A DNA stretch of 64,000 nt from Tigriopus japonicus (Eukaryota; Arthropoda; Copepoda; Harpacticoida; Harpacticidae), in NCBI GenBank assembly GCA_010645155.1, contig JAAGOF010000117.1:117330-181329 (forward strand). The letters are read 5' to 3'. Position numbers and translations under genes: made by a program. This document shows positions 9,123 to 19,200 of this stretch, piece after piece. Below the pieces are notes generated by a model that was not told where the DNA came from, ran no database searches, and was given only the letters and a program-made list of their open reading frames with translations. Every line of letters begins with the position of its first letter. Positions within the stretch are counted from its first letter, which is position 1.

Positions 9123-11739
9123 CTGTTGATAGATGTGGATTATTCATTGAAGGTTTCTTCACTTGATTGGTGGATGTTTACTTTCTATGAAACGAAAAAT
9201 AGCCCAATGTTATGAAAGCACAAAAAGGGATTTTCATCCCATTTGGTTAGTTTTGGTTGAAAATATAAATCCGTCGGTAGATCAAGGCAAAACAAGAGGT
9301 AATTCCTTCTGATTTCAGATATTTACTCGTCTTAAAATTCATTTCTCTTCATTATTTGAGTCATTTCGATTTGTGCTTTGGATATTGTTGAGTTTGAAAA
9401 CTATTGAGCGATGCTGATAAATTGTAAGGCAACGGAAACGGTTTTGCCAAAACACCCAAATTGGTTTTTAATGCTCACGTGAGCAACCTTTGTGCGTATT
9501 CTTTCCCATTTTGACGAAGCAAATCAGCACTTAGCATTTAATTCGTGTTTCCCTTAGTCCAACCTCATTGATTTGAAATCAAATCTGCACTCTTAAATTC
9601 ATGTAAACATAGCAAAAAATTGAAACGATCTTGCAGCATAAAAAATGATCGGTATCTTACCCATGGCAGCAAATTGGTAAAAGTTCTCATAAGAGGGTTG
9701 TTCCCATGCGGCATCTCGATTTGGAATGTAGACCCCATATTGAACACATTTTTGGGTAAAAGCGTTCTTCTCCGAACAAATTGGGCACTTGAAGTGAGCC
9801 AATCCACTGGCCATGGCCATGCTTTGCAAGCAGTGATAGTGATATCGTCTTCCACAACAAGGACTCGTGATGCACCTGCCCCAAAAATAAAAACACATTC
9901 AAAAACCCATAAAAAACTTAATCTGAAAGGGTGCGTCACTAAAAATCGGATAAAAAAAATTGCAAATTTAAAGAAATCGAGCGCTTGAAAGCAAAAGCTT
10001 ATCTTGGTTGTTGTTTCAATCTAGAATTCCATCTTGAATTGCGTCAAAGACAAACGATTGTTTCCATTAACTCATCTTTCATAAAGCAGATCTTTCCCAA
10101 CATCAAAATGCAATGAAGAGAATCATAATCTTTTTACCTGCCCTCCTCTTTCAAGTTCATAGAATTGAATCTTAGAAGCAGAAAGCCCCGACCATAAAAT
10201 TGAATAGAATATTTTATAATTCAGTTTCATTGTTTATGTATTTTCTGGTTGGTTTTAAGTGGCGCACCCTGTATACCCTGGTTTTACCTTTGTTTGGAGT
10301 TGATCTTTTCCGAGCATCCAGCTAGACAAATGAGATCATTGATAGTCGGAGGTTCGCGATCTCGAGGACCGTGTTTGGGACAGAATCCCTCCATGTTACC
10401 CTTAAATACAAAAATACACCCATCGGCTCGACCACACGTGTAATGAAAATTTAAGCCACAGCCTTTGAAAGAACAAGTCACGGTGGCACAAGTCTGGTCA
10501 CAGAAATGACAAGTCAGTTTCGAACCCCGTTTCAGTTCGGCTTGAATGTCGGACAAAAAACAGCCAAATAGACCTTGCTCATCCGTGCCTCTTTGACGGC
10601 ATTGAGAACTGAAAATAGAGGGAAAAAATCAGGAGATTCAAGGGATGTAGATTTCCGACATGCCTTTTGAAGACTCGAAAACGTTACATACAGTGTCCTA
10701 TAAAACCGAAATTAATAGCACAGTAGAAAAAAAATAGCCCATTTTTTGTTCCTTTTTTTGGTTTTTGGTCATATTGTGTGGGTCAAATGATTGCGATCAT
10801 GTTTTTAGAGCAAAATATGGGTTACACCTTAAAATAGTACACAGTTCATTGCAAAGACATCCCAAAATGGTACCTATCAATCAAAACGCCGTATCTTTAC
10901 TTGTGAGTGAAAGTCAAACAGAAAACACTTTAGAATATCTCACGTCATAGAGTTCCATAAGTACACCCAGCATCTCAAAACGAAAGATTTTACGTAAAAC
11001 TTAAGGAAGATTTAAACCTACTCAGTTCATCTCGGTATGGTGCCAAGGATTCAACCATAATGGTACTTCTTACCTTTCCCTTGTCAAGCCATTCCTTTAA
11101 AGACAAATGAAATTGCTAATGTAAAATAAATGCTCAGTATTTTTAGCCTAAAAAACAAAATATTGAACACATTTTTGGGTAAAAGCGTTCTTCTCCGAAT
11201 AAATTGGTTTTACCTTTTATTAAAGGTAATTACCTTAGAAATTAAGCTTTTATAAAGATTTCAAACAATACGATCAATCAGCCAAAATGATTTTCTTTCA
11301 AAGAGAAAGTCTCAAAAAATGATTTTAACCGTGCAAAGACAAAGATGGAACTTCTTGTAAAGTAATAACCGCTTAAGAACCTAAAAAAGGAAGTTAGAAT
11401 TTTGTCATTGCCCGAGGACTCACCTGAACAAGACGCAAAAATAATGCACATAAATCAGTCCAATTTGGAAGAATTCGCCGGCCTCCAATTCGCTCGTATC
11501 TCGAGGTCGATGACAATAGGCGCATAATTGAGTCTGGCTCGGATCTTCGCTCACTTTGACGGCCTTAGTCTTCAAATCAGTCGGACTAATACTAGATTTC
11601 TGAAACGAAATGACCAGGAATAACCCAAGCTTTTAAGATGCCTTTGGACATGGCGTGTTTTTCTCTTTTTGGGTCCTACCTTTTTGGTCCTTCTCGTTAA
11701 ACCCTTGCCTCTCTTGGGACGATTAGTGCGATCAGCCAT
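8428..11739 (-). CDS. PHF7/G2E3/pineapple-eye-like PHD-finger protein, complete
   Basis: Five exons (11680-11739, 11424-11599, 10288-10608, 9661-9875, 8428-9122) have GT-AG borders and sum to 1467 bp with an uninterrupted frame: 488 residues. The start is the first ATG of a basic N-terminus (MADRTNRPKRGKG, possible nuclear signal). Order: extended PHD (C46/C49, H72, C75, C112/C115, C124/C129, H134/C137, C155/H158), a RING/PHD-like domain (about 173-225), a third PHD-like finger (C264 to H316), then a serine/acidic tail. PHF7 and G2E3 relatives read histones or act as ubiquitin ligases; pineapple eye is the fly relative. No HECT domain is present, unlike G2E3. Nuclear location and chromatin role are inferred. 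A paralogue lies downstream on the same strand at 405-2636. Confidence 0.88.
9661..9875 (-). CDS. complete PHD gene, exon 4 (RING/PHD2-like)
   Basis: The acceptor is TTGGGGCAG and the donor GTAAGATACC. It encodes SPCCGRRYHYHCLQSMAMAS, FKCPIC and QYGVYIPN. An internal 47-bp piece of this exon (9738-9784) is repeated in the intron between exons 2 and 3 at 11161-11207. Confidence 0.86.
9926..10272. mobile_element. mariner-type MITE filling intron 3 of the PHD gene
   Basis: Left AGGGTGCGTCACT and right (complement) CAGGGTGCGCCACTT match as terminal inverted repeats of the CAGGGTGCGTCA type used by mariner-like elements. The right end abuts TATA, consistent with TA target use; the left TA is lost. 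It occupies most of the 412-bp intron and stops about 15 bases from the exon 3 donor. Confidence 0.6.
10288..10608 (-). CDS. complete PHD gene, exon 3 (rest of extended PHD)
   Basis: The acceptor is CTATTTTCAG and the donor GTAAAACC. The exon encodes GLFGCFLSDI, LTCHFCDQTC, CGLNFHYTCG and GFCPKH, completing the extended PHD. It then encodes NDLICLAGCS, the first ligands of the RING-like domain. In the left copy the equivalent region is split by an intron at a different place. Confidence 0.87.
11161..11207. repeat. intronic copy of an exon 4 fragment
   Basis: These 47 bases match 9738-9784 inside exon 4 of the same gene at 46 of 47 positions, in the same orientation. The match begins TATTGAACACATTTTTGGGT. 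The copy sits in the intron between exons 2 and 3 and has no splice signals of its own. Confidence 0.85.
11424..11599 (-). CDS. complete PHD gene, exon 2 (start of extended PHD)
   Basis: The acceptor is TTTCGTTTCAG and the donor GTGAGTCC. The exon encodes LCAYCHRPRD and IYVHYFCVLF, the first C-x2-C and the H-x2-C ligands of the extended PHD. It leaves with two bases of a serine codon completed by exon 3. Confidence 0.85.
11680..11739 (-). CDS. complete PHD gene, exon 1
   Basis: ATG at 11739-11737 begins twenty codons of a strongly basic N-terminus ending ...TRRTKK, with donor GTAGG from 11679. The following intron is only 80 bases. Copine lies divergently to the right, so the promoter should be in 11740-11980; I see no distinct TATA element there. 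Confidence 0.8.
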
Positions 11740-11981
11740 ATTTGAATACTTCTTAAAAGCAAAAGTTCAAAGTAAAGAATACTTCTAGGACGCTCCTATT
11801 CTTAGGATACGATCCTAATGAGCGTCTATTTGTTGTTTTTTTGTTTGTCCTCAAAATAAAACATGTGAGAATGTAAACAAAACAAAGGACAGGGTTGCCA
11901 AATAGGTTTCAGAGATAGAGCCTAATGGTCATTGACCACCTAAAAAATCGGATGATTTTGATGCCAAATGACCGTGATAAG

Positions 11982-12845
11982 TAGGAACAGGAAGTTAAGA
12001 CGAATAAAACTGTCAAATTAAACGAAAAAAGACGAATAGAATTGTCTGATTAAACGAAAAAAGACGAATAAAATTGACCGATTAAACGAAAAAAGACGAA
12101 TAAAATTGACCGATTAAGCGAAAAAAGACGAATAAAGTTGACCGATCAAACGAAAAAAGACGAATGAAAGTTCCCAACAGACGAAAAAAAAGAAACAAAA
12201 TACTAGCAAAATGGAAAAAATCGAATTAATTTCCCAAAAAGGCGAATGAACCTATCTTATAAGAAAGAAGAAAAATTAAATGCCCGTCCCCACGAAAAAA
12301 GACGTTTAAAGCTGCTCCCACAATCTGCCTGAACTGATCTGATTGTCAAAAACGGCGAAATCTAGAAAGTTTAAAAAAAAGGAAGTACCTGCCGACCAAG
12401 ATTTAGCCAGTAGTACATATGTCAAATAAAAACCAAGAGTTAAAAATGCCTTTCAAAGGAACGTTAAAATCAGATTTGCAAGTTCAATAATTGTTCTGAT
12501 GGCCTTTTCAACCTAATAGTAATCTTTTCTTTCTGTGTCTGTCGAACAACTGTACGAGTACAAGTTAATTTATAAGTGTTGATTGTATTTTGTTTGTGCA
12601 AAACCGAAACTGACAATCAAATTATTACATTGGCCTATGATTGGTGGGGTTGAACTTTCTTTGAAGCTTTTATTTGCTTAGAAAATTGAAAAAAAAAAAA
12701 AAACGCTGCAAGCGCTTGAAATCTAAGAAAATCCAAATTTTTGGCCAATTAGATGAAAAAAGACGAATAAAATCCAAATTAGACGGAAAAAAATTTGCGA
12801 CGAATAAAGGCCAAAAAGACGAATAGTCTTAAATTCCTGTCCCTA
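11982..12845 (+). mobile_element. non-autonomous hAT-like element with internal 32-bp tandem array
   Basis: The termini TAGGAACAGGAAGTTAAGAC and (complement) TAGGGACAGGAATTTAAGAC match at 18 of 20 positions. Flanking octamers GTGATAAG (11974-11981) and GTGATAAT (12846-12853) agree at 7 of 8. The 864-bp element has no transposase frame and consists largely of degenerate AAAAAAGACGAATAAA units. It lies between the divergent PHD and copine genes. Confidence 0.82.
11997..12172 (+). repeat. 32-bp tandem repeat, about 5.5 units
   Basis: The unit marker CGAATA recurs at 12001, 12033, 12065, 12097, 12129 and 12161, an exact 32-bp period. Degenerate units continue to about 12310 and again near 12760-12830. 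Confidence 0.92.
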
Positions 12846-13087
12846 GTGATAATAATTGAAATCAATTAAAATTTATAATTTGTCTATGAAAAAATATATT
12901 TAGAAGTGCTCTCTGAGCTTTTCATTAGCGATGTATGTTTTAGGATGAAAACGGAAAGAAGAGCTCTCTTAGACCTTTGGATTTTGTTTTGACATTCGCA
13001 AACCTGAACGTACCTAACAAAACCGTGAAAAGAGCGGGAGTTTGAAAACTCTAGTAATTGGAAAGTCGATGTACTCTTTACTTTCAG

Positions 13088-13207
13088 CAACTTCGTTTTG
13101 CCATTTACGATTGGGATAAGGAGACCTCCAATGACGTGTATGACCAAGATGATCTGGGGACGGTAGAAGTCACCATGGCCGACATCGTCAGAGCTAAGAA
13201 CAACAAG
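13088..13207 (+). CDS. copine exon, C2A second half
   Basis: Acceptor TTTCAG and donor GTACTATA; forty codons, phase 0 on both sides. QLRFAIYDWDKETSN and DDLGTVEVTMADIV match the distal half of copine C2A, including the calcium-loop aspartates. Confidence 0.85.
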
Positions 13208-16200
13208 GTACTATATATTTCTTTTCTTTTTTGGGGGGTTGTTTGCGGATTTTTTATTACCGCTACAAAGTAATGGGATTCACGGTAAAAATATTGCTTT
13301 GGCAATTTTCAAAAAAGGAAAGAAAACATGCACGATACAAAGAAAATGACTGGTTCAATGAACTTTTTAGTATTTTTTCGAGAAAACTACATATGTTGTA
13401 GCCGGAAAAAGATTATGTTGGCAAAATCTTTCTTTCCTAGGGAGCAGATGATTGAAGGCTATCACAAATCGTATTTGAGAGTTGAATATTAATAGGGATA
13501 AAAATTACAGTTGAAGCTAGATATTCGAGTTCTCTTAATGAGATTATTTCTTGATATTTGAATTATTTTGTACCTTATTGTACATACAGTAAATGAAGTA
13601 TCTTGATTTAAGAACAACATTCCGTTATAACCATGATGCCGTTGTTAACCAAGGGTTCTCTCACAGCCAACTTTGACTGTTCTTTCATTCTGTTTGTATT
13701 TAAAGTCATTGAAAAGCTGTAGAACTGCGTGAATCATAGAAAGGCCATGATTTATGAAATTGCCCGCTTGTTTTAACCTAAATTTTTCCATGTTTTAGCT
13801 TGAACGTGGTTTGTCGCCATACCGCCACGAACCCGGCGATTGCGGCATGATCACCATCTTTAGCGAAGAGAAATCAGGACTTACCGACTTAATCGAGTTC
13901 GAATTGTCGGGCTCCAATTTGGATAAGAAGGACATGTTTTCACAGAGCGACCCTTTCTTCACCATCAGTCGCGTCAACGCTGACGGAAGCGACACTGCGG
14001 TCTACCGAAGTGAATGGATCAAGGTGCAGGGTTGAACATAATAATAGGCACAAATATCTCGACTACTGGATGCCTTACGACACACCACTTGGTTGGTAAA
14101 CCGGTACAATGAACAATCTTCCTGGGAGTTGATCACAAACCGGTTTATTGTAGTGTTTTACCAGCCAAGCGGTCGGTCGGAGGACAGCCAATAGTCTAAA
14201 ACAGGGGTCGGCAACGATTTTGGAATTATGGCCCGCCAAATTTGACCAGTTTTCCCAGGGGCTCAGGGGCCTATTAAACAGTATTTGGTGGGTTTAGGGG
14301 CCCACAGTTAGTGATGTGATCAAATAAAAATGTCGCAGTCTTTTTACCCAAATGCAGAGTATTTGTCTCTTTATTTACTGTGAGGCAGTCTGTGTTGTAG
14401 TTTTTGACCTGAAAAAGCAAAGGCGAATGAAAAACATTACATATCAACCAAAAAACATTATTTGGTCGCATTAGTAGCCACAATCAAACAATCATAAAGC
14501 TTTGGGCCAACAAGTTCATTACAATGGATGGATTTCAGGCCCACTATTTTGAAATTTACCCATGGCTCCTGGGCCTACCAAAAATCACACTGGTTGCCGA
14601 ACCCTGGTTTAAATTAAAGAAGCCTCTGTATTCTACATATCTATGTAATAGGTCACATGTTAACATTTTTATTTGAACATTTCAAGTAGACTAGAACCAA
14701 ATAATGTTAATGTTCCTTGAAAATAGAGAAACTTAATTCTTGAAAACTGCAAATTTAATCTCATAGTGTATTTGGTAATGTATCTTGTTTTTTGAAAACT
14801 TAACATTTTTTTCATGCGCTTAACATGCAACCTAATAGGCCACCTTTTATCTAATCCAACGTTATTTTGTGTTTTTTTTTTTGTTATTAGTGTGCAAACT
14901 CTAAACAGGACTGTCATACCTTAAATACTGATGACTTGATTTGTGGAACACTTGAGCTGCTTGAAATAGTGCAGTTAGCCTTGGATTTCTAGGTTGCTGG
15001 ATGTTGCACAACTGACCATGCAGAGAGTAAAACTTAATTACAATGGATGATCTTTTGAGAATTATTACAACACATTTTAATGGATTTCACCATGTGTCAC
15101 TTAAATATGCCATCACTTTGGAGTGAAGTAATTCTTTATATAAACAAGCTTTATAACTGAAATTATGTGCGAGACAAGCTTTATTGCTTGACTATCTGCT
15201 GTCAAAAATTGAAGGGAATTGGAGAGTTCTTGTTTCCAGACTCTTGGAAAAGGCATGCCATCCTCATCTTAATCCGGGTAGAAAAGGACAATTGTAAAAT
15301 CTCTGAGCATAACTAAAGTACCCGTGAAAACCAGGGTTGCTTCAATCCCGCCCGGTTGACATTAAACCCGAAAAACCCGCCCGGGCGGGTTTTTCTCCTT
15401 TCTTTGCCCTAAAAGCCCTTAATTTGTCCCTTATAATTGTGCTCACCTCTATGTGAGTGACTAAATGCGACTTGAATTCAAGACTTGTTGATATTGTCTC
15501 TCCTAAATCTCTTGAAGAAGATATGCATTATGTATGGGGATATGTTATAAATAGAGCTTGAATGAAGTTAATCTTTTTGGCTACAAATTGCAGGCTTTTA
15601 GCCCTACAGTTGCAATATTTTGAAAAACTGCACTCAATGCGACGGAAGTTGGTATTAAGTTGCCATTTTCTGGCTTAAAAATGTTACTTGTTGACATAAA
15701 AGTGTCAAATTTGGCCAAATATAGATTCAGGCAAAGTTTTTATCGCAAATTTCTCTTTTTTAACCTAAAGCATCCTTAAGAACATATTTTTGCTTTTCAC
15801 AAACTATTCTAGAATTTGAAGAAAAACACTAATTCTTTGAAAAGGTACTGTGAAAGTGTGTAAAATATTTATTTCAAATAATTTCCCGCAGGATTTAAGC
15901 AATCGAGACAAAAAATATCAAAGGTTGCTGTTTCTTGCGAAAAAAATCGAGTTATAAATATGTTTTGTATCGTCAAAACTCAGATGTGATATTTTAACGT
16001 GGTCCAATTTGAAGAAGAGTATATGAAGAGTTAATAATATGAATAATAAAGACTTCACTCCAAAGCGATGGCAGATTTATATGACGCACCCTGTATTTTA
16101 CCCTCCAAATGGACGATCTTTCGACATCCAATAGTCGAAAAATCTATGAATTAGCGAAATATCTTTGAGTTTACAAACGACCTGTATCGCAAATGTGTAG

Positions 16201-19200
16201 AGACACCCTAAAGTTACTTTTAATATTTACATCTTCTTTAACAACATTGTTTGTTGGGGCAAGGACTCCTTGGTTGGGGTTAAACCAAGAATTAGTCAGA
16301 AATGAACGTTATTGTCCCATTCAAATTGAATGTTTTTGAGATTCATGGCAATCAAAATGTTGAAATGGGTTTACAAATCACTAACTAGAGTGTAACGATG
16401 AAAACAATCTTTGATTTTTGGGAGTAGTTGGTACTTTTTAATTGCCAATTTGAATTCTTCAGTTTCCTTTTGCACTTGCATCCCCCTAGACACACATACA
16501 TCTTTACACTCTATACTTTCGAAATGAAAAGTATAGTTACTAAAAGTTATGAAAGTTCACAGTTTGGGATTTCATCTTTTATTACTTCGGCCATCAACCT
16601 TAGGTTTAAAAAAACGATATTTTTCTGAACTGATATAATCCTCTTTGAAATTACAGGACAATGCCGATCCCGACTGGGCGCCCGTGAAAATCTCATCGGG
16701 AAAGTTGTGCAATGGAGATTGGAATCGCAGGCTCAAGTTTGAAGTTTTTGACCACGACAACGACGGGGGTCATGACTTCATCGGAGAGTTCTACACAACC
16801 CTGGAAGAAATGTCAGCAGGTGAGGGCTTCCAGATCCTCCAATGGGATGTCATCAATCCAGAAATGAAGAGAGGGAGCAAGCATCACCGCAAGGACTACG
16901 TCAATTCCGGCACCGTCATTTTAAAGTCCATTTCGGTGCAGCAGGTAAAAATGAAAACTATCTGAAAACAGTTAACAAAGCCTTGATTAATAATTTTTTT
17001 TGTCTCCTGACAGGATACGTCATTCTTGGATTATATCCGGGGTGGTCTTCGACTCCATTTTGTGGTGGCCGTGGACTTCACCATGAGCAATGTGGACCCG
17101 TCTCAGCCGGATTCTTTGCACTTCTGTGACAGAGATCGACCGGAGAACCCGTACACAATGGCCATTAAGGCTGTGGGGGACATTTTTCAAGATTATGACT
17201 ACGGTGAGAAATTTGGATAAGAAAAGACTCTAACAAGGAAGACTTAAATGATGGAAACCACACTATGGGTGGGATTTATACGGGTTATACACCATCTTAA
17301 CCTTACTTTAATGTCATTTGGAAGTATCAGCTATAATTTGGCATGCACAATTGATGCAAATAGCAACACGGGCGTTATATGGTTTGAAATTCTAATCCTA
17401 GCTTCGCAGGCATACCCTTTACCTGATTTCCTTCTGCAACTAAAACTACTTACGTTTAATCAAAGGCCCTAAACGGCTAATTACTCTTTATTGTAATTTA
17501 TAAGCCAGCATGGTGACTGAAAGGAAGCCTAATTTACTCACATCCGTCACAGTCATGTCCTTTTAAAACAAGCTTCTCCTGGAAGTTTTATTCCTTAAAC
17601 GTTTTAAGAGACAAGATGTGTCTCAGCATAGAAGGATATTGGTGTTAGTACTATTTCATCATGTTGAGTCTTCCTGGTTAACGAGTGCCACTATGAAGCA
17701 TTTGATGCTAATTTTCATTTCATACTCGTCTCAAATTGCTCAAGATAAAGGTACTGGTGTAAATAGGTTCTTAAGGTTTCGTTTTCTTCAATTACATTTT
17801 TTGTACAATATTGTACGCGCCTGACACCCACATGCAGTTGGTGATTGACCTAAAAATCCAAACCATTTTTTCGTCGTTAGTTACATCCATGACACATAAA
17901 TACATTTGTTAATGTAATAACAAAAAGCTTGTCGCAAGGTGCCAAACAAATCTTTTTGTTTCCGATAGAGGAATATCGATAAAATCGAAGTTTGTAAATC
18001 ATGCTAAATAGGAATAAATCCTTTATAGGCCACGCCATTTCCTCATCCATTGGGAAAGAAACTCCCCAAAATGTCTCCACTTCTATTTTTTAATTTTTTT
18101 TAATTTTTTTTCCAAAACCTTTTGACATGTTTCCAGTCGCTCCCAAATGTGTTAGTTTGTAATTGGCCGATGTGATTGAACTTTGAAATAAAATATTACT
18201 AGCTTCATTAAGCAAGTAATTTTCACTCGTTTTATAAAGACATTTCAAGACATTTGGTTGTGCATCATTAATTACTCTTATGATCAAAATTTGAGCGCCA
18301 CCCAACGACACTTTGAATTCCGATAATGTAAAGTTTCATTTATTTGGGGTTTAAACTCAAATACGGGTTGTAAATTTCAAGTTGCAAAAAAATTGACCGC
18401 CCAAAAATGGAGCAACCGACAACAAGGCTTCAAGTTATTTTTGGCATATTCTGAGCTTGAAATGCTTAATTTATTTGCCAGAACTTTTTATGGCAAACAC
18501 CTAGAGACAAACATCAACAAGAAACTTGTTTGTAGTGTAGTGGAGTGTCTTGAAATGAGTTATGAAGTTGAAGCTCAAAAATGAGTTTCAAGTGAACATC
18601 TGGCCAGTCCAAGCTCAATTGTTTTGTCCTTTGTACATGCATTAAAAGTTGAAACAGACAATCATTTTTGGGGAAGTTTTCCAAGGAGTTATTTATTTCC
18701 TTCAGTTTTGCGCCCCTGTTGTTTTACTTCCATGATTTAAAGTTACCAATTACTGACTTTGTCCAGATTCGTCCAATGAACTCCATTGTCTGGAGCAGAA
18801 GGCCATTGCTGAGAGCCTTGAAGATGAAGGTAATCGTGCACCTGGTTCAATGGAACAAGAATTGTTGTTCACTCACCAAAGAGTCAATTAATATACCCAT
18901 CTTAATGAAATCGAACAAATCGCACCTCTTATGTCATACTCACTTCACCTTGGATATTTGAAATGAGTTTTTCTCAGGATTGTGTCTTGGATGGCTCACA
19001 CGAAAACCCAACCATGCACGATGGAATCAGAGAACTTTCAAGGAACCGTCTAGCGTTAATACACGTAGTCGTAAAGAAAGTTGATGTATTCCTTGAGCCA
19101 GTGACTACAAGTGGGCCATAACGTAAAGTTAAGGTGTAATTCTAGCTTATAAGTAGGGCTCGGAAACATATTTGCAAAACAATTACAAAATATCCAATAC

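Noticed and set aside
9620..9988. Plus-strand open frame at 9620-9988
   Set aside because: It covers the antisense of the RING-like exon 4 and part of an intronic MITE.
11997..12172. CRISPR-like direct repeats
   Set aside because: Continuous 32-bp tandem repeats with no spacers, inside a transposon.
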